A stretch of DNA of 44,297 nucleotides from a virus, in the IMG/VR virus record IMGVR_UViG_3300028840_000517, positions 1 through 44,297 of that record. One strand, given 5' to 3'. The notes beneath the pieces are model-generated. The model was given only the letters and a program-made list of their open reading frames with translations, did no database searches and had not been told where the DNA came from. The first letter of the stretch is position 1; every line of letters starts with the position of its first letter. A program made the position numbers and the translations under genes. Below, piece by piece: positions 14,212 to 25,100 of the stretch.

Positions 14212-16848
14212 ATGACAAACTACGTGAAGATAAGCAATAGGCAGTTTCTCGAAGCAGTATTTGGTCAACAGGTGGATCAAGCCCACGTTTGCGGCTTCCC
14301 CGGCGACCCGGAAGACCCGACAGCCCCGCGCTCGCGCTGGGCGGGCGCTTGGTTTGGCGAGGGGGGCGAGGCCCAGCTTCACCAGACCTTCAACAACTAC
14401 TACGTGGTCAGCACGTTTCGGAAAGACCAGCACGGACGCGCCGTCCGTACCGAGCCGCATCTTGACGCTCTCTATGTCCTGATGATTGACGACGTGGGGA
14501 TGGGGCCGTCTGCCAAGATTTCCCCGCGTACCGTAGCGCAAGCCTTCATCTACAGATGCGGGAAGTTCTATTCCCCATCGTTCAAGGTCGAGACGTCCGA
14601 GGGCAACGAGCAGTGGGGCTATCTGTTCAAGGAACCCTTCAAGGGCCACGCCCTCGCCTCGCTGGCCGAAACCAAGTGGCGCGAGTTCGTCAAGCAGATG
14701 AACAACGGCAAAGACCCCGGCAGCGGCAACCTGACCCGCTACGTGCGTCTGCCCGTCGGCATCAACGGCAAGGCCGTGAACGTCGTGAACGGAAAGCCCT
14801 TCCAGTGCGGCATGTTGGAGTGGAACCCAGACCGCCGTTACCCGAACAAGCTGTTCTTGGAAAAAGTTCTGGGCGTAACATTTCAAGAATACGAGGACGC
14901 AGAAGCGGGGGTACACGCCCCCGGCACTACCGGGGGGCTGGGGACCGGGGTCACATACACCGATCCCAACGAAGACCCGACCGGGTGGGGCAAGGCGCTC
15001 AATGACCGGGGCCTGTTGCAACAGGCACACAAGCCGGGTGCGTGGGACATGGAGTGTCCGTTCATCGAAGAACACACCAAGCAGGTGAACACGGGCTGCG
15101 CCTACTTGGGTGACGGCTTGTTCGCCTGCCACCACGGCCATTGCCGTGAGCGGCCTTCGAGTGACTTCCAAGATAAGCTGGATGATTTACACCCCGGCAT
15201 CCGTGGTGACGCTGCCCGTGCCGTGTTCGCCAGCAGCGCCGTGAAGGCCGACGACTTGGAAGGGCTGGACACCCAGACCTTGTGGAAGGACGTCGGCTTC
15301 GACCCCAAGCGTGACAAGGATCAATCGTACCTTGAAGACCGCTACGCGTACCTGCACCACGACAATGAAGTCTGGGACATGCAGAACCGCAAGACGCTGC
15401 CGAAGGACAGCTTCAACTTGCTCTATGACGGCCCGCTGCGCGAGAAGCTGGCGGCTGACCTGACGGGCTGGACAGGCAAGGGCCGGTGTCCATCTGCGCT
15501 GGAAAGCCTCATGCGGTCCCCGACCTTCATTCGTGCGGACGCCAAGGAGTATGCTCCCGGCGAGGGCCGCTGGTTCAAGGACAAGGCCAAGGAAATCAAC
15601 GGCGAGGACTTCATAGTGATGAACACTTGGGCTGGCCCCAGCATCGGAACAGGACAGAACCCGACCCGTCTTGGGCAGATCACGCCGCGCTTCCGCCAGC
15701 ATGTGCTGGGACTGTTCAAGTCGCTGGTCGAACAGATCACGGGGGACACGGGGGACAATCAGGGGGGCATGGACCGGCGCATGTATAACTGGCTCTCCCT
15801 CATGGTGGCGGACCAGAAGACCAAGCCCGGTTGGCAGTGGCTCATAATGGGGCCACCCGGTTTCGGCAAGGACACCCTCGCGTCGATCCTCGCCCGCCTC
15901 GTGGGGGACGAGAACTGGACGATGGTCGGGGCCGACGCAATCTCGTCAGCTTATACCGAGTGGGCGTCCAAGCGGTACGTGATCATCAACGAACTGTCTC
16001 CGACCACCGAGGGCCGCAAGAAAGGCATCAGCCTGTTCGACCACATGAAGGCGTACTTCACGGCTCCCCCGCACCGGATCATGGTCAACCCGAAGTACGG
16101 CAAGCAGTACGAAGCCCACAACGTCGGGGGCTACATGATTTTCTCGAACCACCCGACGCCGCTGGTGATCGACAAGAGCGAACGCCGGTTGGCTGTGGTG
16201 GACCGGCTCAAGGCCAAGAACGAAATCGCCGACCGCGATGGCTGGAAGGAAATCTATGATGACCTCGTGACCAACCCGATTGGCCTCGAAGTCGTGGGCA
16301 TGTGGCTGCGCGAGCGGTACTCCGTCATGGATCAAAGCGACCTGCGCGAACTGTTGGGGGTCGCCCCCCAGACAGACGCCAAGGAAGAACTGCGTCAGTC
16401 CGGGATCGGCAAGTGGGATGAACTCATTCTGCGCTGGATCGAAGACCCCGACAACGAAGGCTCGCTGTGGACGAACGACCAGCTACGCGACCGCCTGCGC
16501 CAAGCTGCCCGCGAGGACCGCAGTCTGGGGTCGATGACGATGGGCCAGTTGACGTCCAAGCTGCGCGAGCATGACGCGTGGAAGCCCTTCAACCACGGGG
16601 ACAAGGAAGGCCGCGTGACCAAGGTCGGCACTGGCCCCCGTGGCCGCGACGTGGTGTGGGCGCTGTATGAAGTCCCGGAGAAAGGTTTGACCCGCGACGC
16701 GGAACTCCCGAAAGAGACGATCCGCGACATGCTCGTTGAACAGAACGCGGCTCGCGGGGGGACCGTGGTGGCTTTCCCGAAGACCAGCAAGAAGGACGAG
16801 GACGAAGCCGGTTCTGTGCTGGACGACGAGGGGACGAGCGACGCGTAA
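14212..16848 (+). CDS. Primase-helicase (NrS-1/DUF5906-type helicase domain)
   Basis: The ATG at 14212 has GGAG six bases upstream and is preferred over an earlier in-frame ATG at 14185. The 878 residues show an N-terminal primase-like region with acidic pair D93-D94 in YVLMIDDVG, a Cys/His zinc-binding segment from C282 (CPFIEEH to ACHHGHC), and a helicase domain with Walker A MGPPGFGKDT (546-555) and downstream INELSPTTEG and IFSNHPTP blocks typical of SF3-like helicases. The C-terminal 100 residues look like a winged helix. This layout combines priming and unwinding in one protein and complements the polymerase upstream. Confidence 0.88.
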   Translation: MTNYVKISNRQFLEAVFGQQVDQAHVCGFPGDPEDPTAPRSRWAGAWFGEGGEAQLHQTFNNYYVVSTFRKDQHGRAVRTEPHLDALYVLMIDDVGMGPSAKISPRTVAQAFIYRCGKFYSPSFKVETSEGNEQWGYLFKEPFKGHALASLAETKWREFVKQMNNGKDPGSGNLTRYVRLPVGINGKAVNVVNGKPFQCGMLEWNPDRRYPNKLFLEKVLGVTFQEYEDAEAGVHAPGTTGGLGTGVTYTDPNEDPTGWGKALNDRGLLQQAHKPGAWDMECPFIEEHTKQVNTGCAYLGDGLFACHHGHCRERPSSDFQDKLDDLHPGIRGDAARAVFASSAVKADDLEGLDTQTLWKDVGFDPKRDKDQSYLEDRYAYLHHDNEVWDMQNRKTLPKDSFNLLYDGPLREKLAADLTGWTGKGRCPSALESLMRSPTFIRADAKEYAPGEGRWFKDKAKEINGEDFIVMNTWAGPSIGTGQNPTRLGQITPRFRQHVLGLFKSLVEQITGDTGDNQGGMDRRMYNWLSLMVADQKTKPGWQWLIMGPPGFGKDTLASILARLVGDENWTMVGADAISSAYTEWASKRYVIINELSPTTEGRKKGISLFDHMKAYFTAPPHRIMVNPKYGKQYEAHNVGGYMIFSNHPTPLVIDKSERRLAVVDRLKAKNEIADRDGWKEIYDDLVTNPIGLEVVGMWLRERYSVMDQSDLRELLGVAPQTDAKEELRQSGIGKWDELILRWIEDPDNEGSLWTNDQLRDRLRQAAREDRSLGSMTMGQLTSKLREHDAWKPFNHGDKEGRVTKVGTGPRGRDVVWALYEVPEKGLTRDAELPKETIRDMLVEQNAARGGTVVAFPKTSKKDEDEAGSVLDDEGTSDA

Positions 16849-16854
16849 GCGTTA
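16841..16854. other. Convergence point of the two transcription arms
   Basis: The primase-helicase stop (TAA 16846-16848) and the stop of the last late gene (minus strand, 16852-16854) are three bases apart. ACGC-GTAA-GCGT at 16841-16852 is a 4-bp stem with a GNRA-type tetraloop. No T tract is present. I see no strong terminator between the arms, so antisense overlap of transcripts is likely. Confidence 0.6.
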
Positions 16855-18396
16855 GATCGGCTCGAACTCCGCGTAGCAGGTAACGCCGATACCCGCAGCG
16901 GTTAGCCACCCGGACGCTATACACCCGCCGATGAAAGCTTTCGTGCCTGCTGGCGGACCCGGCGGGCGAGGTTGCCACCCCGTACCCATGAATGTGCCGT
17001 AGTGCGCTACACCGAACCCGTGGTCTACGTTGTTGGATGACGCCCACCGCATCACAAAATCTTGCCACGACTTGTCGTTGGTTAGGAACTGGTCGGAGAA
17101 CGGGAAATAGTCATAGCCTTGCAGAAGACCAATGCCGTCAGTAACCGTTTCTGACATGAAGTACAGGTTCCCGGCATTGTCGTTGCCGTCCACTTGGAAA
17201 AGTAGCTGAATGAGAAGATCAGCTTGGCGCGACTTATCTGTCCTCGCCGGGGTCTTGCTGTACCCTATCACTTCATAGATCGCGCACCCGTACGTGTAGT
17301 TCGTGGTGCTGGTCATGTTGAGAGTGACGTCCCCGGTGAGGGTGTCGTTGTCCAGCAGAAAGATGGAGGCGGTTATCCCTGATGATGTTCCGGTCCACCC
17401 CTCCGTTACAACAACATTTGCCGCAAGCCCCCCAAGGCTCAAGCCCATTGTGCCTTGCGAATTGCTGCCCCGCCGCGTACCGCTTGCTACCATGACCAGA
17501 TGCGACCCCGGCGTCCGAGGCGGAAGGGTGATGTTCTTTGACCAAGACGTCACGCCGCCGCTTGCATCCCAACGCATGACTGCGCCGATTTTGCGGACAA
17601 AACGCGCGGGGGGCGCTTTCTTCCGGGGGACATGAATAAGCGCCATCCCGGAATGACTGAAGTTTGATGTAGCTACCGTGTAGCTGGGCATGCCGAGCAG
17701 GTCTTTGTCTTCCTCGACGGGGGGCGAGGTTATCATGGCGATATGTGACCAGCCCTGCGTCTGGATGCGTTCTGTCGCTACAGGCTCCATGCCGACGATG
17801 CCGTACCGACTGCCGTCTGACCCCGTATTGCGGTGCGTCAGGATACCGACGATAAGGTCGCCTTCCTCCCGACCGTTCCCGGACAAACCAAGATTGGGGT
17901 CGATAGACAAGCTACTGCCGGACGAATAGAAAGACGTAGCCGCGCCGCAAGTGTCAGCGGCTCCGTAGCCTGCGTTGATTTCAATAGCCAGCACCGAGCA
18001 TCCGACGGAAGCCCCGTAGCCAAGTTCGATTGCGAGTGGAACGTCCCCCGTGATGGCCCCGTCATCCGTGAGAACGGCGGCTTGGCCAACCGTAGGACCG
18101 CTGCCGTCGCTGTCACAGTAGCCGCCGCTGCCCATGAAATTGTTGATCTGTTGTCCAGCCAACCGAACCTCGTTGACTACCGACTGCATGAAGCGCCCCG
18201 CGCCACTCATCAGCACCACGATCAGCAGGGCGGACCCCGGCTCCCGCGCGCCGATGCTGATGGTCTGCCCAGTCCAGCCGTTGCCGTTGTTGGTGGGGCT
18301 GTTCCACTTGCCGATAACCTTGATCTCCGGGGGCAGGCCGGGGCCGGGGCCACCGCCACCGCTACCCGCTACTGCGTAGAACCCGTGCCTTTCCAT
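16852..18396 (-). CDS. Probable virion tip or receptor-binding protein with internally repeated domain
   Basis: The start ATG overlaps the fibre stop (TAATG), giving 514 residues. After a Gly-rich linker (11-20) there is a duplicated beta-rich unit. Residues about 50-140 (PGSALLIVVLMSG to TGDVPLAIELGYG to GCSVLAIEI) align with about 293-380 (PGSHLVMVASG to TGDVTLNMTS to YGCAIYEVIGY), with a weaker copy at about 177-257. The C-terminal domain is Gly/Trp/aromatic-rich. Last in the late operon, behind the fibre gene, is a usual place for a host-binding or fibre-tip protein. No family is recognised, so function is inferred from position and composition. Confidence 0.7.
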   Translation of the reverse strand: MERHGFYAVAGSGGGGPGPGLPPEIKVIGKWNSPTNNGNGWTGQTISIGAREPGSALLIVVLMSGAGRFMQSVVNEVRLAGQQINNFMGSGGYCDSDGSGPTVGQAAVLTDDGAITGDVPLAIELGYGASVGCSVLAIEINAGYGAADTCGAATSFYSSGSSLSIDPNLGLSGNGREEGDLIVGILTHRNTGSDGSRYGIVGMEPVATERIQTQGWSHIAMITSPPVEEDKDLLGMPSYTVATSNFSHSGMALIHVPRKKAPPARFVRKIGAVMRWDASGGVTSWSKNITLPPRTPGSHLVMVASGTRRGSNSQGTMGLSLGGLAANVVVTEGWTGTSSGITASIFLLDNDTLTGDVTLNMTSTTNYTYGCAIYEVIGYSKTPARTDKSRQADLLIQLLFQVDGNDNAGNLYFMSETVTDGIGLLQGYDYFPFSDQFLTNDKSWQDFVMRWASSNNVDHGFGVAHYGTFMGTGWQPRPPGPPAGTKAFIGGCIASGWLTAAGIGVTCYAEFEPI

Positions 18397-21300
18397 TACG
18401 ACAAGTCTCCGATCAGCCACCAAGCGTCGGCCTGTATTTTCTCAAGCGTAGCGCCGCCAAACCGATCAGCGACGTTAAGTTTGTCGCCTTTTGAGTGAAT
18501 GATAACACCCGCCCCCGGCGTGATCGGCACGGTTTGAGTGCCGTTGCCCCAGTTGGCTACGTTGATACGCGTCCCTACGGGGAAGGGGACTTCACTATTC
18601 GGCGGAACCGTCAATGCGTGTCCGGCGCTGCGATTGTCCATCTGCACGGTGCGGCCCAAGTCATCCAGAACAAGCGTGTACGGCACGTCATCTAGCCAGC
18701 GCACCGGCTTATGCACTTCACCCTGCACGTATGCAGCGCCCACCTTGCTGTCCAGCGCGGCCTGCAAGCCGTTGACTTCACTGATCGCGTGAGTGTGGTC
18801 CTCCGGCGGGAACTCCGTCGGCTTCTCAAAGATATCCCCCCAGACGTGCGTGTGCGGGGACGGGTTGAACTCCGTGGGCTTGTTGGTGATCTCGTCCCAC
18901 GCATGGCTGTGGCCGACGTTCGACTTGCTGTCGAGGATATCGGTCAGGCCGGTGACGTCTTCGAGGATATGCGTGTGGACCGTGGCGGCTTTGCCATCCA
19001 GCGCAGCCTGCAAGCCAGTCACGTCATCAATGGCGTGAGTGTGGGCCTCCGGGGGGAACTCCGACGGCTTGCCGGTGATCTCCGCCCAGCCGGGGACGTA
19101 GGTGATATCCTTGTAGAAGGACGCGTAGTCCGCAGCCTCGGCCACGACGTCACCCGTCCGGCTGAATACGCTGCTGACGCCGCCCACGTTGTTCTGCGGA
19201 ACCCATACGCCGCCGATGAAGGCGAGTATCTGGCCTTCCTGCGCGTTGACTACGTCCACGTCGGAGTGCGACGTCAGCGTGTGCGAAGCGGGCGGGAAGC
19301 TGGACGGCTTGTTGGTGACTTCATCCCAAGGGTGAGTGTGGTCTTCCGGCGGGAACTCGGTCGGCTTGCCGGTGATCTCCGACCAGCCCGGAACGTAGCT
19401 GATGTTCTTGTAGAACGAGGCGTAGTCCCCGGCTTCCGCGATGACGTTGCCAGTACGACCGAACACGCTGTCCACGCCCCCGCCGGGGCCACCGCCGGGG
19501 GGCAGCAGGTTGATCCACTTCTGTTGTGCGCTGCTCCAAGTGACGACTTCGCCGTCGTTCGGATCAAGCAGGTCAGTGTCCGTATGCGCGCCAAGCGGGT
19601 GTGCGCCTACGTCCGGGGGGATTGAACGCGGTAGCCATTGCGCGCCGTCATACACCAGAATGTCGTTCGGGTTTGCAATGCTGGTGTCCACGTCGGAGTG
19701 GAAGCCGAGGCCGTGAATGTCCGGCGGGAAGCTGGTCGGCTTGCTTGTGATCTGACCCCACGGGTGGGTGTGCGACGACGGGGGGAACTCCGACGGCTTG
19801 TTGAGGATATCGTCCCACTCCGGCGTACCGCCCCCGCCCCCGGCGCGGGGAACCCACACGCCGCCGACGTAGGTCAGCACCATGTTGGTCGTGGCCCCGG
19901 TCGTGTCCACGTCGGTATGTGAAGTCAGGTTGTGGCCCGACGGCGGGAACGTCGTCGGCTTGTTCTGGATTTCGCTCCACTGGTGGACGTGGTCGAGTTC
20001 CGCCTTGTTGTTCAACGCTGCCGTCAGCCCGGACACTTCACTGATCTGGTGGAAGTGTGGAGACGGCGGGAACGTGGCAGGCTTGCCGGTGATATCATCC
20101 CAGTCCACGCCCCCGGCCAGCGGGTCACGAGGAACCCACAAGCCCGCGATGTAGGTCAGGACTTGGCCTGTCTGCGCGCTCGACGTGTTGACGTCAGAGT
20201 GGAAACTGATGTTGTGGCTTTCCGGCGGGAACACCGACGGCTTGGCCTGTATCTGCGACCACTGGTGGACGTGATCCGTAGGCGACTTGCCGTCCAGTGC
20301 TTCTTGCAGGAAAAAGACGTCGCTGATGGAATGCTGGTGGATTTCCGGGCGGAACTCGGTCGGCTTGCCACTGATCTCGGTCCAGTCGTGGGCATGGCCG
20401 ACGTCTGACTTGCCGTCCAGTTCTGCTTGCAGGTTGGTGACGTCACCGATGACGTGCGTGTGCTGCAACGGCGGGAACTGTGTGGGCTTGCCGGTGATCT
20501 CGGTCCATGCCGGAACGTAGCTGATGTTCTTGTAGAACGCCGCATAGTCTGCGGCTTCTGACACGACGTTGCCCTGCCGGGAGTTGAACGACACCACGCC
20601 AGCCGTGCCGCCTCCGCCCCCCTCAAGGGCTTCCCACTGCTGGTTGCCCTCGTTCCACGTCAGCACGTCCCCGTCGTTGGGGGCGGGGACCGAGACGTCG
20701 AGCAGGTCTTGCAGATACGTGACCGTGGGGTTCTGGCCGAAGTGCAGCAATTCAGCGATGACGTTGCTGGTTGCCGCCGGGATGGTCACGTTGGCCGAAG
20801 GTGCGCCCGTACGCTGGACACGGAAGTCCACGGACGCCCCCGGCGGATACACGTTCTGGACTTCCGACGAGATCACGACCCAGAAGAACCCGATGTTGTC
20901 GGTGTGCTGGCGCTGGAACGTGCGGCCCGTCGGCGTACCGTTGATTACAATCTCGAACGTCAGGTCGAAGTCCTGATTGCTGTCCACAGAGAACGGAACA
21001 GACAGCACCCATTGGCCGCTGTTGGAGAACGTGTCTCGCGTGATGGTCAGGTCAACGGGGACCGTGACCCACACGCCGTCCGGTATGTCTATGTCGGCGG
21101 CGTTGTAGATCGAACGGTCGATGACCGGCGCGATGGCCGAGGGTTCGGACACGAGAACGCCGCCGGGGCCAAGCACAAGGCGTTCGCCTTCGATCAGGTC
21201 GGGGGCGTGAAGGTGGATCGACGGGGCTTCGATGGCGTACGACACGCCCGTCATCGTCGGGCCGTAGGCGTTTTCTTCTAGGTCGTAGCCGACTTGGGCC

Positions 21301-22109
21301 ACCAGCTTGTAGCTGCCGGGGGCCACGGACCCGTCGAACACGTAGGTCTGCACTGTTCCGATGGTGATGCCGGGGGCGAGGGGGCCTTCCGTGATCCGCA
21401 TGTAGTCGCTGCCCGCCGTCTCCGAGGAACTGGCGCGATACTGGACTGCGCCGATCTCGTTGCCGCCGGGGGGATACGTGACCGGCTTGCCGGTGATTTC
21501 GCTCCACCCGTGCTGGTGAACCGACGGTGGATACGTCGCGGGCTTGTCGAGGATTTCACCCCAACGGTGCTGGTGGTTTGCCGGGGGGAACACCGACGGC
21601 TTGTTCTGGATTTCACCCCAAGAGTGAACGTGGCCAAGAGCCGAGTAGAAGCCTTGGTAGTCACGGGCCAGCGGCAGGACGTGTCCGTCGCGTCCGTTGA
21701 ACGAGAAGACCCCCAGCTTCGGATCGCCCCCCGCGACCCCCGCGTTTGCCGCAACCTGCTTGATCTGCAACGCCAGCCTGTCGAGGGCGCGCTCGTGGGC
21801 TTTTGCCGGGAACGGGCCGTGCTTCTGGTAGGCTACGATCTGGCCGAAACTCAAGTTGGACTGAATGACCAGCAGTTGTGCGCTCGGAATTGGCGCTCCA
21901 ATGATCTGTATAGCCCCCGGCTTGCCGTCGCCCCCCGTAACAAGGAACTCCGAACCGAAGATGAGGTCACGGAAGTCCTCGTCATCCAGCGGGTTCGGGT
22001 ACACCCTGACCCGCAAGTCCTGACCCTCGAAGAACTCGAAGGGGACCGAGAACGAAGTCTGCCCGGACGTGATGTACTCGACGCGGGTTTCTGTGCTGGA
22101 TATGGTCAT
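18396..22109 (-). CDS. Tail fibre: T7 gp17-like N-terminus and 15 W-x-x-I-x-x-KP repeats
   Basis: The protein has 1237 residues, more than twice T7 gp17. Residues 1 to about 125 match the T7 fibre N-terminal tail-attachment domain (ETRVEYITSGQTSFSVPFEF to ALDRLALQIKQ). The rest contains 15 copies of W-x-[DEQ]-[IV]-x-x-KP followed by [FY]-x-P and usually H-x-H. Interspersed are a GDYASFYKNISYVPGW unit and a SHSDVD to GGVWVPR unit. The C-terminal 120 residues (VQMDNRSAGHALTVPP to ADAWWLIGDLS) look like a trimerising tip. H-x-H repeats hold iron in T4 gp37-like trimeric fibres, so a metal-pinned shaft is possible. Start overlaps the previous stop. Confidence 0.9.
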   Translation of the reverse strand: MTISSTETRVEYITSGQTSFSVPFEFFEGQDLRVRVYPNPLDDEDFRDLIFGSEFLVTGGDGKPGAIQIIGAPIPSAQLLVIQSNLSFGQIVAYQKHGPFPAKAHERALDRLALQIKQVAANAGVAGGDPKLGVFSFNGRDGHVLPLARDYQGFYSALGHVHSWGEIQNKPSVFPPANHQHRWGEILDKPATYPPSVHQHGWSEITGKPVTYPPGGNEIGAVQYRASSSETAGSDYMRITEGPLAPGITIGTVQTYVFDGSVAPGSYKLVAQVGYDLEENAYGPTMTGVSYAIEAPSIHLHAPDLIEGERLVLGPGGVLVSEPSAIAPVIDRSIYNAADIDIPDGVWVTVPVDLTITRDTFSNSGQWVLSVPFSVDSNQDFDLTFEIVINGTPTGRTFQRQHTDNIGFFWVVISSEVQNVYPPGASVDFRVQRTGAPSANVTIPAATSNVIAELLHFGQNPTVTYLQDLLDVSVPAPNDGDVLTWNEGNQQWEALEGGGGGTAGVVSFNSRQGNVVSEAADYAAFYKNISYVPAWTEITGKPTQFPPLQHTHVIGDVTNLQAELDGKSDVGHAHDWTEISGKPTEFRPEIHQHSISDVFFLQEALDGKSPTDHVHQWSQIQAKPSVFPPESHNISFHSDVNTSSAQTGQVLTYIAGLWVPRDPLAGGVDWDDITGKPATFPPSPHFHQISEVSGLTAALNNKAELDHVHQWSEIQNKPTTFPPSGHNLTSHTDVDTTGATTNMVLTYVGGVWVPRAGGGGGTPEWDDILNKPSEFPPSSHTHPWGQITSKPTSFPPDIHGLGFHSDVDTSIANPNDILVYDGAQWLPRSIPPDVGAHPLGAHTDTDLLDPNDGEVVTWSSAQQKWINLLPPGGGPGGGVDSVFGRTGNVIAEAGDYASFYKNISYVPGWSEITGKPTEFPPEDHTHPWDEVTNKPSSFPPASHTLTSHSDVDVVNAQEGQILAFIGGVWVPQNNVGGVSSVFSRTGDVVAEAADYASFYKDITYVPGWAEITGKPSEFPPEAHTHAIDDVTGLQAALDGKAATVHTHILEDVTGLTDILDSKSNVGHSHAWDEITNKPTEFNPSPHTHVWGDIFEKPTEFPPEDHTHAISEVNGLQAALDSKVGAAYVQGEVHKPVRWLDDVPYTLVLDDLGRTVQMDNRSAGHALTVPPNSEVPFPVGTRINVANWGNGTQTVPITPGAGVIIHSKGDKLNVADRFGGATLEKIQADAWWLIGDLS

Positions 22110-25100
22110 TCTTCAATCCCCAACTGATCGTATATTCCGGGCCTTGCGTAGTTCTCGACGTACCAGCGCCAGTAGGGTAGGCCGTCGTAAGGCAGTTGCC
22201 GGAAGAATGCGTTGACGTGGCTCTTTTTCACGTCGTCGGTACGCAATGCGAACTTGACTAGACCGTCACTGATCTTGGCTATGTCGTTCAATGTGCCGAC
22301 CGAGGGGCCAAGCCAGACACCGACCGCATTTTGCGCTGCCGCGCGTGATGCGTCCACCTTCATGTTTCCCTTGTCGCCCGCGATTGCCGACGCTCCATCC
22401 ATGATCGGATTGTAACCGTATTGCTTGCCGATGGCATTAGAGACTTCCATCACGAACGGAACGGTGCCGGAGCGGTCGAAGCCAGAAGCGATCAGCTTGC
22501 CGGGGTTGTCGAACAACTTGTTGGCCTCGTCTGTCCCTTCGCGTTCGGCCACTTTTGCCCACGCTACGACCGCGCCCATAGCGGTCCCCAGTACAATGTG
22601 CTGGGCCAGCCACAACTGACGGCCCTGTAGCCCGGACTGGAAAAGCCGACGGTTGGCCGACAGCATGAAGGACTTGAACTGCAAGAGCATCTTCCCCCAG
22701 TTCGTCGCTGCCCACAGGGGGCGGTCCCCCATGCCGGGGGTCACGATGGCGCGGTCAGTGTCCCCCGCCATAGCCCACCGGAACCGGCGCTGCACTTCCC
22801 GGATATCCTTTTCGGCCACGTCAATCCGGCGAAGCATTTCGGATTGCAGTTCGGCCTTCCGCAGTTCGTGTTCCCGCGTGTACTTGGCAATGTCGCGCTG
22901 GGCGCTCTTGTTCAACTCGCCGGTCTTCTTGTCGATGGCGCGCGGCTGCGCCTTGCGTTCGGCGATCAGGTCGTCCAGCGCCTTTTGCGTCCGGGTCATG
23001 GTGTCCGCGTACTTGGCCCTGATCTTGTCAACGCCAGTGATGCTTTCGTCCAGCCACGCGTTCGTATTGACGTCCCAGAGAGTGCCGTCCTTCTTGATGA
23101 CCCCGGCGTCCACCAACGACGCAATGGTCTTGGCGTCCCCCGCTGTGAGGCCAAGCTGCGTGTACCAGCCTTTGTCGATGGCGTTGGCCTTGTTGAAGCC
23201 ACGCGACACGTCCACCAGCCGGTTCATCGACATGGTGCCGGCCATTGTCTTCACTGCGTCGTTCCAGTGTGGCAGGCCGGTCAGCTTGGCGAACATGGAC
23301 GACGCCGCATACATGCCGCGTTCGGCCTTGGACAGCGCGACGTTGTGTTCCAGCACTTCGGAGATTTCCTGCAAGCGCCTGTTGTTCAAAACTTCCAGCG
23401 CCGTCCCCGCCAGTTGCAGTTCGCGCTTGGCCAATTTCAGCCCCCGGAAGTTGGTGGCGAGTGCCGGAAGCAACTGCGTAAGGATTGCTTGGGGGCCGTG
23501 CTTGCCGACGAGGGCCGCTAGATCGGGCAAGCTGGAAAGAGCCACGCCGCCCAGTGAAGTCATAAAATTGAATGTCAGCAGCGAGCGCGTCGCTGTTCCC
23601 GCTGCCCCCTGCTGGGCCGAACGTCCATAGACCCCGCGCGCCATGTCCCGGAAGGCTTCGATGTTGCGAACGACCTTATCCCGCTCCTTGCGCAGCTTGA
23701 GGGCTTTCTGGTTGTCCCCCGCAGCGCGGGCCGCTTCCTCAAGCGTCTTGTATTCTGCGTCAATGTCGGCGATCTGGTTCTTCATGGTCGCGGAGCCGAA
23801 CCGCTTGCGCAGGCCGATTTCCCCGGACGCGATGCGGGTGTACCGCTGCATGACGATGCGGGCGTCGCTTTCCAGCCAGTCTTCAATCATGTGGTCCGGG
23901 ATGGCCAGCACACGATCCTTGAGGGGGCCGCGAGCGTCCGGTATCTGCCACGGGTGGAACTCGTCGGACCCCGTGAACCGGCCCGTCAGGCGGTCGTGGA
24001 TTTCCTCGACCAAACCCTCAACGTACTTCTGCCGTGACACGACTTCATTGACGTCGGAGAACAGTTCCTCCCATGCCGGATTAATAAGTGTCCGCCCACT
24101 GTCGGCGTCCACGATTGTCTCGGCAGGCAGGATGCCGTCCAGCCAGTCGTTCACGATTTTCTTGAAGCGTACACCGTCGTCAACCAGCTTGGTCTGATCG
24201 TAGACGCGGTGCAGGTAGGTGGACAGCTTGCCAGTCGTCGGGTCCATAGCCTTGCTGGCGTCGTTGGTTATCAGGCCGGTGCGGAAGTCCACCCACATTT
24301 CGGTGTCCCACATACCGGCTTCATTGCCACGGCGCTTGATCTCGTCGGCCACTTCGCGGAACCGCTTGGCTGCGCGGGTCACGAACGGGTTCCCGTTGAC
24401 GTCCTCGTCCCCCCGACGCATAGCCTTGCCGACGGCTTCATAGAAGTCGTCCTGCTTCATGTTGACCCCGGACTTCACCATTTCCCGGTGCATGCTGTCA
24501 GCTTCGATGTGCGCCACACCCAAGACCCCGCGCAGTTCGCGTATCTCGGCTTCGACTGGCCCCCCGGTGTCCCCCGTGAAGTTGGTGATGCCAGCCTTGT
24601 TCTGCTCGGTCACGAGCGACGTCTCAATGAGGCCGTGCAGTACCTTCTGTGCCTCGACACTGTTTGACGTCATAACCTGTGCCGTGGGGTCGATACCCAT
24701 GCGGGACATGAACTTTGCCGTCTGGCGCGCCGTCACCCCGGCGATCTGAAAATCCTTCACCGTGAGTTCGACTTCGGCAGCACCAGCGTTGCGCGCCCGC
24801 AGGCTTTCGATGGCGCGAGCCGCGATCTTTTCGGGGTCCGCGACTTGCGAGGCGGTCAGGTCTTCAACCAGTTCTTTGCCGATCAAGTCGAGTTCTGCGT
24901 TGCTGGCCAGCTTGGCCATGACCCCGCCCCCCAGCCCCCCAAGGACGGCTGCGCCCCCGACCCCGTAGAGCCACTTGGTTCCGTCGCGGTCAATTTGCGT
25001 TGCGTAGAGCGCCGCTTCCTGCGCTGCGCCCGACGTCGCCGCCATCGCTGCGCCGACACCAGCGGTCCTAGCGGTGGAGTAGCCAAGCCGTGCGCCGCGC

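Noticed and set aside
16852-22109. Diversity-generating retroelement as in BPP-1
   Set aside because: No reverse transcriptase gene or template/variable repeat pair was seen anywhere in the window.
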